Of a stretch of DNA of 64,000 bases, positions 36,181 to 44,976 are shown piece by piece. Position 1 is the first letter of the stretch. Each line of letters starts with the position of its first letter. The position numbers and the translations under genes were made by a program. Below the pieces are notes generated by a model. It had not been told where the DNA came from and did not search any database. It was given only the letters and a program-made list of their open reading frames with translations. This stretch comes from Bryobacterales bacterium (GTDB taxonomy: Bacteria; Acidobacteriota; Terriglobia; Bryobacterales; Bryobacteraceae), in contig JADZBH010000005.1 in assembly GCA_020852175.1 (NCBI GenBank), positions 286,366 through 350,365 on the forward strand, in the 5' to 3' direction.

Positions 36181-37065
36181 GTGACACGTCTATGCTGGCT
36201 GCTGACCATGCCCCTCCTGCTGAATGCGGCGGACCTCGATCGGGACGGCCTGGACGATGCCGAGGAGCAGGCTCTCCTGGAGCAGTTCCTACCCCGCTTC
36301 CATTTGGACCGGAAGGAGTGCGACGTGTCGCCCGCCGAATTTCTGCCGGGCGCCACACCTCGCCCCGGAGAGCGAAATGGGACCATCTACGGCCAGGCGT
36401 TCCCGGTGGAGCGGCAGCGTGAGGGGCAATGGGTGGAGCTACATTATCACCACCTTTGGGCGCGTGACTGCGGCCGTGGAGGACATGACCTGGACGCGGA
36501 GCATGTGTCGGCTCTGGTCAGTCGGACAGGGGGTGTGTGGCGCGCTGAATATTGGTATGCGGCCGCTCATGAAAGTACGGTATGCGATGTGAGTATGGTC
36601 AGGAAAGCGGGAGTGGAGGCGCGCGCCGAGGTTTGGATCTCCTCCGGGAAGCATGCCTCGTTCCTGAGCAAGGAGAGCTGTAACCGGGGTGGTTGCGGCG
36701 GCGACAAATGCCAGGAGACGAAGGTACTGCATGTAAAGCGGCTGGTGAACGTGGGCCAAAAGGATGCCCCGATGCCAGGCTTTGAGTGGGTGCTTTCTAC
36801 CCAGTGGCCCCTGGCAGAAAAGCTCGATTCAGATTTTCATGAGTATTTACTCACTTCAGCAGATGCCAATGAGGGCCTGGTCCGTGCGTCAGAAAGCGTA
36901 AAAGGCTCTCAAACCACTCTGGCTGTTGGAAAAAAGCCCGTAGACGCAGTCGATACTGCCGTTCGGAAAACGGACGGCGCGCTGGAAGCCGGGGCGTCGG
37001 AGACGGCTGGATTTCTCAGGAAGGCTGCTCGCGGCGTAGGACGGTTCCTGGGAAAGGTGCGTTAA
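36181..37065 (+). CDS. Vps62-like protein with Ca-binding-type repeat, unknown function
   Basis: 294 residues, GTG start. A short N-terminal hydrophobic stretch (signal-like, LCWLLTMPLLLNA) precedes 'DLDRDGLDDAEEQAL', a dockerin/thrombospondin-3-like Ca2+ loop. The middle has 'HDLDAEHV' and 'ISSGKHASFLS', which recall the HEGDWEHV and GSHASY motifs of the Vps62 family (also found in secreted bacterial proteins). C-terminal ~80 residues are low-complexity and helical ('SETAGFLRKAARGVGRFLGKVR'). Function unknown; cell-surface or vacuolar-like binding is only a guess. Its stop TTAA is shared with the next gene. Confidence 0.6.
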   Translation: MTRLCWLLTMPLLLNAADLDRDGLDDAEEQALLEQFLPRFHLDRKECDVSPAEFLPGATPRPGERNGTIYGQAFPVERQREGQWVELHYHHLWARDCGRGGHDLDAEHVSALVSRTGGVWRAEYWYAAAHESTVCDVSMVRKAGVEARAEVWISSGKHASFLSKESCNRGGCGGDKCQETKVLHVKRLVNVGQKDAPMPGFEWVLSTQWPLAEKLDSDFHEYLLTSADANEGLVRASESVKGSQTTLAVGKKPVDAVDTAVRKTDGALEAGASETAGFLRKAARGVGRFLGKVR

Positions 37066-38366
37066 CGGCTGACTTCGATGGGGAACTCTCCCAGCCTGCG
37101 TGAGCCAAGCAGTATCGTTACTTGTGTCGGACCGTTTGGATAAGTATGTGGTAACTCAAAATTAACTTCGTGACGGGGAGGGCGAGGGTCAACACAGAAG
37201 TGATCCAAGGTCTGGATACAAACACCCCCGGCGCTTATGGAAAGAAGTTCCGGACTCTCCACCTCTTCGAGGATTGCTTTCACCGAACCAGTCACCACTC
37301 GTGAACCCGACAACAAGTCGATGCCATCCGTGACCGATAGCACACGGGGTACCAGGGGTCCGGGCGAGATGAGACGTACAAGCGCCTGGGCGCGTTCAGG
37401 CGTCCCAGCGGCATATAAAGACACGGGCCCTAACCCGGTTGGCAACCCTTCCGGCAATTCGATGTTCAATTGCCTGATCCCGTCAAATTCCACTGGTCCA
37501 AGATAAGTAAGTACACAGATTTTATTACAAACACTTACCTTCAAATGATTTAGGTCGGCGTTGTCCGGCAGCCCTCCCAGCCAGAGGGAGAGCACAGCGA
37601 AGCGGCCCCGGACAGGGGCAGCCGGTTCGCTGGAATGGGCATTCGTGACACGATGGATCCGAACGGCACCAGATGTGTTGGCTTCGAGGGTGGGGCGGCG
37701 CAAGGTAGCCCACATGTATTGCGTGTCTGCCCCCTCCAGAGCAAGTAGCTGCAAATTTTTTGAAAGTGACCACTCGCGAATATCATCAGGTGGAATCCGT
37801 ACACCGCTCCAGGTGTCGTACTGGCGTGCCGTTTGCGGTAGGCCGTTGATTTGGACACGGATAATGCCGCCGGGTCTTAGCACACGAGCAGCTTCGTCTA
37901 AATAGCCCATCACCACCTCGCGGCTGGGAATGTGCTGGAAAACGGCGTAGGAATAGATGAAGTCGAAGGAGGAGTCGGCGAAGGCTTCCAGGTTCGAATT
38001 CGGAGCGTGGTGCGGGTGGGCGTGGGGCACGCCGGCCAGGTTGGCGCGGGCGCGGGCAATCATCCCGTCGGAGATATCCACGCCGTGGATCTCGCCAAAG
38101 TGGTGCGACAGGGGGCGCATGAGGCGGCCCGGGCCGCAGCCGATCTCCAGAGCCCGCCGTGCTCCTGGCAAGGCCGGCGGCAGTCTTTTTACCTCGCGGA
38201 GAAGTCCGGCCACCTGCTCCGCGCCTGTGTCGAAGAACTCATCGCCAGTCTGGTTCCGGCGGCCAAAGGCAACATAATAATGCGCGTCTTCGTCGGCGCG
38301 GGCGTTCCAATCCTCGCGCATCAGGGTGCGGACGGCGTCGAGCGAATTAGGGCCTGATGCGGACAT
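37062..38366 (-). CDS. SAM-dependent methyltransferase with C-terminal beta-sandwich domain
   Basis: 434 residues. N-terminal class I methyltransferase domain (~10-230): 'ALEIGCGPGRLMRPL' (motif I), 'HGVDISDGMI', 'FDFIYSYAVFQHIP'. The remaining ~200 residues are all-beta and contain an IPT/TIGR03437-like unit ('VCNKICVLTYLGPVEFDGIRQLNIELPEGLPTG'). No signal peptide is seen, so the domain that normally faces outside is here in the cytoplasm. Probably acts on a glycan precursor or lipid-linked sugar; the next genes (beta-helix lipoprotein, pseudo-ABC/Wzt) fit this. Start 38366. Confidence 0.78.
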   Translation of the reverse strand: MSASGPNSLDAVRTLMREDWNARADEDAHYYVAFGRRNQTGDEFFDTGAEQVAGLLREVKRLPPALPGARRALEIGCGPGRLMRPLSHHFGEIHGVDISDGMIARARANLAGVPHAHPHHAPNSNLEAFADSSFDFIYSYAVFQHIPSREVVMGYLDEAARVLRPGGIIRVQINGLPQTARQYDTWSGVRIPPDDIREWSLSKNLQLLALEGADTQYMWATLRRPTLEANTSGAVRIHRVTNAHSSEPAAPVRGRFAVLSLWLGGLPDNADLNHLKVSVCNKICVLTYLGPVEFDGIRQLNIELPEGLPTGLGPVSLYAAGTPERAQALVRLISPGPLVPRVLSVTDGIDLLSGSRVVTGSVKAILEEVESPELLSISAGGVCIQTLDHFCVDPRPPRHEVNFELPHTYPNGPTQVTILLGSRRLGEFPIEVSR

Positions 38367-38368
38367 GG

Positions 38369-39820
38369 TTACTTCACTTCCGGCATGGGCAATACGCGGT
38401 ACTCATCGCCTTGTGTGGGGGCTGTGGACCTGCCGGGCATTGTTAGCGCCGGGTCGTCTTTGGCCGTGACATCGGTGCATGTGTTCCCGCGGGACGTGAG
38501 CGTGGATGGATTCACGTTCGGGGCATAGAGAATGCAGTTAGCCTTCATCTGGAAGCCGGTGATGATGTTGTTCTCGATCAGAATGTTTTCGGCGGGATCG
38601 GGCCGTTCGGCCCGCTGGCCCAGATAGATTCCCGCCCGCATCACGTCGGGTTCGTTCGGGAAGGCCACGCAACCGAAGTCGGCTTTTCGTTCGTTGCAGT
38701 GGGCCCGGTTCAGGTTCAACAGGCGGTTGTTCAGAATCTTATGTCCCGAGCCGATCACGAACAGACCGCCAAACTTCATGCCGTCAAAGACATTGTCACG
38801 GACGACGATAAGCTGCGAACGCATCTCGGGGAAGGTATTGTTCATCACCAGACCGAAGTGGCCCTGCGGGTAATCCTCGGGACGGCCGCGGTTGATGCAG
38901 GTGTTGCCGGACACCGTGCCGTCGTGGAAACCGTCCAGGTCGAAGCACTTCCCGTTCACTTCCTCGAAGGTGTTGCCGGAGTAGTTGGACTCGTCCACCT
39001 TGCCCGCGGTGTCCACGCCCACGGGAGTGCCGCCGTTCTCCACATCCACGATGTCGACCGGATAGCCGATCAACTTGCCCCTATTGGCGATCACTTGAAC
39101 ACGGTTGGCGTGACCCACCTGGACGGCGTCCCGGCCGATGGTGTGGAAAGTGTTCCCCTTGATGAGGCCGTTCGTGTTGCGCGGAGAGTTGTAGCGGGAA
39201 TGGGTCCAGACACCGTTGCCGAGCACCTTGTCGAAGGTGGAATCGAGCACCTCCCAGCGGTCGCTTCCTTCTTCAATGAGGATGCCGCCGGAGGTATTGT
39301 TCCGGCCGTGCGAATTCCGTGACCCCGAGTTGATGACCGCCACCTTTTCGATGCGGACATTCCTGGATCGCGACACCAGCACAGGGAAGGTGGCGATGTC
39401 GCGGAAGGTAACACCGCTCACCAGAACGCCCTCGCCGCCGTCGATGGTGATGCCGTTGTTCTGGAAATGAGTGATGAAGGGCACATCGCTGGGCGGCATG
39501 TTCACTGGCAGGGTGCTGGCGCTGGCGCCTGAACCTTCCATGACGAAGCCGCGGAAGCGTACGTTCTTGCAGGAGCGGCAACGGAAGAACGCAGGACCTT
39601 GAAAGTCAGCGCTGCCCCGGATGACAGTCTCTTTTGAGCCGATCAGTTCGAGGTTTTGGACGGCTGGCGTGATTTCGATGGGGTGTGCCAGTTCCAGCAC
39701 GCCCTTGGGCAGATACACCTTGCCGCCCTGCGCAACTAATTTCTCGAACTTTTGAGCCGGAGTGGAGCACCCGGTCAACATCAGGAACGAGATGCCTCCG
39801 AGCAGCCAGATGAGTCTCAT
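38369..39820 (-). CDS. Right-handed beta-helix lipoprotein
   Basis: 483 residues. Lipobox 'LMLTGC' gives a lipidated Cys18. The mature protein is a parallel beta-helix: repeated short strands such as 'NNGITIDGGEGVLVSGVTF', 'NVRIEKVAVINSG', 'SGNTFEEVNGKCFDLDG', 'LIVVRDNVFDGMKFGGLFVIGSG', like pectate lyase and alginate epimerase superfamilies. No specific catalytic site was assigned. It is separated by 2 bases from the methyltransferase stop (same strand, upstream) and is divergent from the Wzt-like gene. May modify or bind polysaccharide. Confidence 0.78.
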   Translation of the reverse strand: MRLIWLLGGISFLMLTGCSTPAQKFEKLVAQGGKVYLPKGVLELAHPIEITPAVQNLELIGSKETVIRGSADFQGPAFFRCRSCKNVRFRGFVMEGSGASASTLPVNMPPSDVPFITHFQNNGITIDGGEGVLVSGVTFRDIATFPVLVSRSRNVRIEKVAVINSGSRNSHGRNNTSGGILIEEGSDRWEVLDSTFDKVLGNGVWTHSRYNSPRNTNGLIKGNTFHTIGRDAVQVGHANRVQVIANRGKLIGYPVDIVDVENGGTPVGVDTAGKVDESNYSGNTFEEVNGKCFDLDGFHDGTVSGNTCINRGRPEDYPQGHFGLVMNNTFPEMRSQLIVVRDNVFDGMKFGGLFVIGSGHKILNNRLLNLNRAHCNERKADFGCVAFPNEPDVMRAGIYLGQRAERPDPAENILIENNIITGFQMKANCILYAPNVNPSTLTSRGNTCTDVTAKDDPALTMPGRSTAPTQGDEYRVLPMPEVK

Positions 39821-39841
39821 GTAAACGCTATTCTATCGTTG

Positions 39842-40774
39842 ATGGCATTACGATTCCGTGAAGCGTCCGTGGATGGACTGTCGCCCGTGACGGTCGAGTT
39901 GCCCGCCGGATCCGTGGTGGGGCTGGTGGGCGAGGAGTCGGCGGCCATGACAGCGATTCTGGAACTGGCGGGAGGCGTGCGGCGGCCGGAGCGGGGCGGC
40001 GTGACGGCCGACGGCGCGCAGGTATGGGCCGGTCCCGGCGAGGAGTGGCCGGAGGAGGCGGCGGTGTTGGCGCTACCCCACCTGCTCTCGCGCAGCGGCT
40101 GGCAGGAGAGGGTGCGCCAGCGTGCGCGGCTGGAGGAGTTGCGCCGGGCCGGGACGGTAGTGGTGTGCAGCAGCCACGAACCGGAACTGCTCACGGCGGT
40201 GTGCGACGAAGTGTGGTGGATTGATGGCGGGGCGGTTGCCGCGCGCGGGGCGGCGCCCGAGGTGCTGGCGTTGTACCGAAGGGCGTCGATGGAAAGGGTG
40301 CGCACCTGGGCGGCCGGGCGGAGCGCCGTGCTACACCCTTCGCTGCGCCGGGGCGACGGGCGGGCCGTTCTGGAAGCGGTGGAAACATTGGATGGTGAGG
40401 GCCGGACGGCGGTGGTGTGGCGCAGCGGCGAACCGGCGGCGGTGCGTGTGCGGGTACGGTATCAGGCGGCCGTCGAGGATCCGGTGGTGGGCATTATGAT
40501 CCGGACGCGAATCGGCTTCGAGGTCTTCGGCACGAACACGGAACTGGAGCAGATCACTCTGGGACCCTGCTCGGCGGGTGACGTGCGTACGGTGGTGTTC
40601 CGGTTCTCCTGCGCGCTGTGCCCGCAGGAGTACACCCTGACAGCGGCCTCGCACGACCGGGATGGGGTCTGGCACGACTGGATGGAGGATGCCGTGGCCT
40701 TCTCCGTGGCCGACACGCGTTATACGGCAGGCGTGGCCAACCTGCGGGCGGAAGTGACAGTGGAAGGCCGGTAA
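39842..40774 (+). CDS. Degenerate ABC ATPase fused to Wzt-type C-terminal carbohydrate-binding domain
   Basis: 310 residues. Residues ~1-150 follow an ABC ATPase outline ('GSVVGLVGEESAAMTAILELAGGV', 'ELRRAGTVVVCSSHEPELLTAVCDEVWWIDGGAVAARG') but the Walker A Lys is missing (GEESAAMT), the LSGG signature and Q-loop segment are deleted, and the Walker B is reduced; the H-loop His is kept. Residues ~165-310 match the Wzt C-terminal O-antigen-binding domain ('GIMIRTRIGFEVFGTNTEL', 'CPQEYTLTAASHD'). No Wzm permease is nearby. It thus appears to be a catalytically dead ATPase that kept its glycan-binding part. No good ribosome site was found for the ATG. Confidence 0.72.
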   Translation: MALRFREASVDGLSPVTVELPAGSVVGLVGEESAAMTAILELAGGVRRPERGGVTADGAQVWAGPGEEWPEEAAVLALPHLLSRSGWQERVRQRARLEELRRAGTVVVCSSHEPELLTAVCDEVWWIDGGAVAARGAAPEVLALYRRASMERVRTWAAGRSAVLHPSLRRGDGRAVLEAVETLDGEGRTAVVWRSGEPAAVRVRVRYQAAVEDPVVGIMIRTRIGFEVFGTNTELEQITLGPCSAGDVRTVVFRFSCALCPQEYTLTAASHDRDGVWHDWMEDAVAFSVADTRYTAGVANLRAEVTVEGR

Positions 40775-40784
40775 GCGCTGCCGT

Positions 40785-42128
40785 CTATTCGAGCACGAAG
40801 GCGGGCGTAAGACCGTTCAGCAGCGAAAAGGTGCTGGTGACATCCTCGACGTCGGCCGCGGCTGAGTCCATTTTCCCGGAGAACAGGGCGGGCTGCACGG
40901 AGACGCGGAAGTCGCGCATTTCCAGGCGTCCGAACTGGAATACGGGGAAACGGGCGCGCTCGGTAGGTGTCTTCTCCTGCACGACGTAGCGCGAGCGAAG
41001 AGCCGTTTTCACGGCGCGCTCCCACATTCCCTGTTCCAGGGTGGCGCCGTCGAAGGTGTGCAAATCACTGCCGGTATCGAGCGGGCGTAACTGGAGACTC
41101 TCCTTGTTCCGGACGACCCATTCCGGAAGGTCCACCTGCTCGTTGCCGCGCGTTGTTTTCGCGTTCGCCATGAAGCGGGTCCAGGGAATGTGCTGCCGCA
41201 GCAGTTTGCGTTCGGCGGCGGGAAACTGGGCCAGTATGGTTTCGTCGCCGAGCAGAGCCAGAATCGTCGCTTTGCCGGCCACCTCGGCGCGGAAGCTGTT
41301 CACCATGCAGATGGCATGGTCGCGGTAGGCGCGCAGCAGGGGATGATTCAGATCGGAACGCACCAGCAGTTCCTGCGCCGACACACGGCGGTAGACGATG
41401 TCGATGGTGAAGTCGCCTCGCCGGAGTTCGCCGTTGCGATATTCCAGTTGCTCGGGCGTTACCACTTCAGCCGGATAGCCGTTGGAGCGGAACAGTTCGG
41501 CCAGCAACAGGGCCTCGGTGCTGGGCGCCGCCTTCAAGGACTGGCGGAACTCAACCACGCCGATGCAGGGAAACTTCTTCTTGCCGTGCCCCTTGTAAGC
41601 CGCCAGTACGGACTGCAACAGCTTTTTCACCGACTTGCCGCGGGTGAACTTCAGGCGCTTGCGCAGTTCTTTCATCGGAGCGCTCTCATAGAAGAGGTCC
41701 GAAAGCTGCTCCGTGTAGACAATGCTGGCCGGCGGATCCGCGCTGACACCTGTAATAGAATGCCCCGCCGCCGGGCAGTTGGCGGTTAGTGTAATGGCTG
41801 CGGCCCGTCCGTGGGTATGATTGACGGCGGCGAGCATACGCTCGGCCGGAAGCAGTTGCAGGCGCGCCAGAAGAGCGGGGTCGGCGATAGCCTGTTCGCT
41901 GACACGGTCCATGGCCGCCGAAAGTACGGCGGCGGTCTTTTGCAGCGAATCGTACTGCCGCCGGCTGAGCAGGTGAGGGCGCAGAACAGGGCAAATCGCC
42001 CGGCCCCCCGGCATTAACTGCCGTTCGGCCAATTGTTTCTGCAGGGCGTGGGCCCAGGCCAAATCCTGATAGGCCGGCGAGTGGATTAGCCTGTCAAAGC
42101 GTGCTAAAGCCTCGTCGAGCTTGGTCAT
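40785..42128 (-). CDS. ATP-grasp-like (circularly permuted type) protein, possibly degenerate
   Basis: 447 residues. Segments 'GDFTIDIVYRRVSAQELL', 'HAICMVNSFRAEVAGKA' and the C-terminal 'FQFGRLEMRDFRVSVQPALFSGK' fit the circularly permuted ATP-grasp (glutathionylspermidine synthase/DUF-type) layout. A usual 'LKP' nucleotide Lys appears as 'QLRPL' here, so ATP use is doubtful. Some acidobacterial relatives I recall have the Lys. No signal peptide. Convergent with the Wzt-like gene (10 bases apart). Function unknown; ligase/peptide formation is the general family activity. Confidence 0.5.
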   Translation of the reverse strand: MTKLDEALARFDRLIHSPAYQDLAWAHALQKQLAERQLMPGGRAICPVLRPHLLSRRQYDSLQKTAAVLSAAMDRVSEQAIADPALLARLQLLPAERMLAAVNHTHGRAAAITLTANCPAAGHSITGVSADPPASIVYTEQLSDLFYESAPMKELRKRLKFTRGKSVKKLLQSVLAAYKGHGKKKFPCIGVVEFRQSLKAAPSTEALLLAELFRSNGYPAEVVTPEQLEYRNGELRRGDFTIDIVYRRVSAQELLVRSDLNHPLLRAYRDHAICMVNSFRAEVAGKATILALLGDETILAQFPAAERKLLRQHIPWTRFMANAKTTRGNEQVDLPEWVVRNKESLQLRPLDTGSDLHTFDGATLEQGMWERAVKTALRSRYVVQEKTPTERARFPVFQFGRLEMRDFRVSVQPALFSGKMDSAAADVEDVTSTFSLLNGLTPAFVLE

Positions 42129-42323
42129 TTCGTTGGAGCGGATTGCTCAGAGTTATCGAACAGTATCTCACAATAATATGTGGTTGCCAAATCGACTGTA
42201 ATGAAAGATTAACCGTAAAGCTATGACTCGTAGCACCTTACATCATTCTTGCAAGCTATTTTGCAAACTCTGCGAACAAGCCAATTGCCCACTGCACCCG
42301 TCGCCCGAATTGATTCGTCCATA

Positions 42324-44402
42324 ATGGTAACGAATACGATGATGCGTCTTCGAAGCTCTCTTCTGCCACTTATCCTGCTTGCCACCACGTGTGCGTGGGG
42401 TGACGAAGGAATCTGGCTTTTCGACCGGTTTCCCAAGGCACGGGTCCAAAAGGCGTATGGGGTGACACTGCCGGATGCCCTGCTGGAACGGATCCGCGGC
42501 AGTTCCGTGCGCATGAACAATGGCGGTTCGGGCTCCTTTGTTTCGCACGATGGATTGATCTTCACCAATCACCATGTCGCCAGCGAATGCATCCAGCAGT
42601 TGAGCACAAAGGAAGCCGACTATCTGAAGAACGGTTTTCAGGCGGCCTCTCGCGACGCGGAAAAGCCCTGCCCGGACCTGGAGGTGAACGTCCTGCTGAA
42701 GACCGAGGATGTGACCGCGCAGGTGAAGGCGTCCAGCGAGGAAACCAAAGGGGATGCCGCCGTTGGGGGACGGCTGACGCGCGCTCGCATGGCGGCTATC
42801 GAAAAGCAGTGCGCCGACACGACGGGCAACCGCTGCGACGTGGTCACGCTCTATTCGGGCGAGGTGTTTCACCTCTACCAGTACAAGAAGTACACCGACG
42901 TGCGGCTGGTATTCGCACCGGAAAACGCCGTGGCGATGTTTGGCGGCGATCCGGACAACTTCACTTACCCGCGCTTTTGCCTGGACATCAGCTTTCTGCG
43001 CGCGTACGAGAACGGCACGCCCGCGCGAGTGGCGCAATATCTGCCTTGGTCGCGCCGGGGCGCGCGCCAGGGAGAGTTGACGCTAGTGAGCGGACACCCC
43101 GGAACCACTGGACGGCTGGCGACGATGTCCGAACTTATGTTCGACCGCGATGTGGCCTACCCCTTCGCGGTGGATTCGCTGCGATCGTTGATTGACAGCC
43201 TGCTTGCCTACAGCGCCACGAGCGCCGAGCACAAGCGCATTGCCGCCGACGACCTGTTCAGCTTTCAGAACTCCTACAAGGCGTACTCGGGCTTCCTCGC
43301 CGGTTTGCGCGACCCGGACCTGATGGCGCTGAAACGCGACGAAGAGCAGACCCTGCGCTCCTATGCCGCGTCGGATGCGAAGCTGGCCAAGTCCTATGGC
43401 GGGACGTGGAACGCCGTGGCGGCCGCCTATGCCGGGTTCGCCACCTTTTACAAACCCTATTCGCTGCTGGAGAAATCTCCGGCCCGAGGCTCCACGCTGT
43501 TTGCCCTGGCGCGCACGCTGGTGCGCATGCGCGAGGAAGGTGCGAAGCCCAACGAAAGCCGGCTGCGCGATTACCGCGAAACGGCCCTGCCGCCGAAAAA
43601 GCAGTTCATCGAATCCACGCTGCCGGTGTATCCCTCCTACGAGACGCTGGTGGTTGCTCACTATCTGCGGACGCTAAGAGACACCCTGGGCGCGGACGAC
43701 GCCACTGTGAAATCCGTGCTGGGGGGGCAGTCACCGGACGATGCCGCGCGCCACTATGTGGAAGGCTCGAAGCTGGGCGGCGTGGAGTTCCGCAAGCGGC
43801 TGCTGGTTGACGGCGCGGCGCTCGATGCGAGCCACGATCCGATGCTCGAACTGGCGCGGCGCATCGACCCCGAGGCGCGCCGCCTGCGCACGCGGTTCGA
43901 GGACAAGGTGGAGTCGGCCATCCTGGAAAGCGCCTCGAAGATCGCCCACATCCGCTTCGCCAGGTACGGCGCCGAGGCCTATCCGGATGCCACGTTCACG
44001 CTGCGCCTTAGTTATGGGCCGGTGAAAGGCTACCGGAACGCGGAAGGGAAGGAGGTACCGTTTCAAACCACCTTCGCCGGACTCTTCCGCCGCGCCACGG
44101 GCAACGAACCGTACGCGCTTCCGCAACGCTGGCTGGCAGCCAGGAAGAGGTTGCGGCTGAACACACAGTTCGACTTCGTCACCACTGCCGACACGCACGG
44201 CGGCAACTCCGGTTCGCCCACGGTGAACGTGCGCGGACAGGTGATCGGCATTCTCTTCGACGGCAACATCGAGAGCCTGCCGAACCGTTTCGTCTACCGG
44301 GACCGCCGCGAGCGTAGCGTACACGTCTCGACGGCGGGCATCACCGAGGCGCTGCGCACGGTGTACGGGGCATCCGCGCTACTGCGTGAGCTTGGTCATT
44401 GA
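42324..44402 (+). CDS. S46 family dipeptidyl-peptidase (DPP7/DPP11-like)
   Basis: About 692 residues. Signal peptide (1-~25). Catalytic His in 'FTNHHVASE' (83/84) and Ser in 'GGNSGSP' (Ser629), with an Asp between. The substrate-pocket residue is Gly (ILFDGN, residue 647), as in DPP7 enzymes that prefer hydrophobic P1, not Arg as in DPP11. Releases dipeptides from oligopeptides in the periplasm or at the surface. Start: ATG 42324 is used; 42339 is possible and neither has a strong site. Confidence 0.88.
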   Translation: MVTNTMMRLRSSLLPLILLATTCAWGDEGIWLFDRFPKARVQKAYGVTLPDALLERIRGSSVRMNNGGSGSFVSHDGLIFTNHHVASECIQQLSTKEADYLKNGFQAASRDAEKPCPDLEVNVLLKTEDVTAQVKASSEETKGDAAVGGRLTRARMAAIEKQCADTTGNRCDVVTLYSGEVFHLYQYKKYTDVRLVFAPENAVAMFGGDPDNFTYPRFCLDISFLRAYENGTPARVAQYLPWSRRGARQGELTLVSGHPGTTGRLATMSELMFDRDVAYPFAVDSLRSLIDSLLAYSATSAEHKRIAADDLFSFQNSYKAYSGFLAGLRDPDLMALKRDEEQTLRSYAASDAKLAKSYGGTWNAVAAAYAGFATFYKPYSLLEKSPARGSTLFALARTLVRMREEGAKPNESRLRDYRETALPPKKQFIESTLPVYPSYETLVVAHYLRTLRDTLGADDATVKSVLGGQSPDDAARHYVEGSKLGGVEFRKRLLVDGAALDASHDPMLELARRIDPEARRLRTRFEDKVESAILESASKIAHIRFARYGAEAYPDATFTLRLSYGPVKGYRNAEGKEVPFQTTFAGLFRRATGNEPYALPQRWLAARKRLRLNTQFDFVTTADTHGGNSGSPTVNVRGQVIGILFDGNIESLPNRFVYRDRRERSVHVSTAGITEALRTVYGASALLRELGH

Positions 44403-44547
44403 AAGAGGGATCATGCGAGCCCCGTCGCTGGTCCTCACCCTGCAAAGCCATTTTGTAAATAGTCCGCCTCCCCATTCCCCGCCGCACCGGGCTATTCGGT
44501 AAAATAGGCGGGATTTCCAACTGGGACACTAAAGGAGAACACCGCAG

Positions 44548-44946
44548 ATGAAGAAACCGGTACTGGGCATTGCCTCACTGGCGCTGATGGGAGGCTTCCT
44601 GTTAGCCGAGTCGATTGACCCGCCACAGGCCCACATCGACTGGATGAAGGGCGTGGCCAAAGCCACGGGCCGCATGAAGAAGGGCGAAGACGTAGAGAAC
44701 AACGCCAAGCACGTCGCCGACACCATGGCCAAAGTAGGCAAGTTCTACTCTGAAAAGAAGCTGCCTGCTGGCGTGAAAGCGAGCGAGGAGGGCGTAACGG
44801 CTGCCAATGCGATTGCCAAGGCAGCGGCTGGCGGCGACACGGCGGGCGTACAGGCCGGCATGCGGGCGTTGGGAGGCAGTTGCAAGGGTTGCCATGACGT
44901 GCACCGGGAAAAGATCTCGGACACGGAAAACAAGATCAAGTGGTAG
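44548..44946 (+). CDS. Class II cytochrome c (cytochrome c'-like)
   Basis: 132 residues. A signal peptide (1-~20) precedes a four-helix type sequence; the haem site CKGCH ('GGSCKGCHDVHREK') is near the C-terminus (residues ~115), the hallmark of class II. AAAGGAG lies 11 bases before the ATG. Cytochromes c' bind NO or carry electrons in the periplasm. Divergent from no gene; the next gene is convergent. Confidence 0.87.
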   Translation: MKKPVLGIASLALMGGFLLAESIDPPQAHIDWMKGVAKATGRMKKGEDVENNAKHVADTMAKVGKFYSEKKLPAGVKASEEGVTAANAIAKAAAGGDTAGVQAGMRALGGSCKGCHDVHREKISDTENKIKW

Positions 44947-44976
44947 GCGCCGCGAGACGGCGGTTTTCAGGTGATT

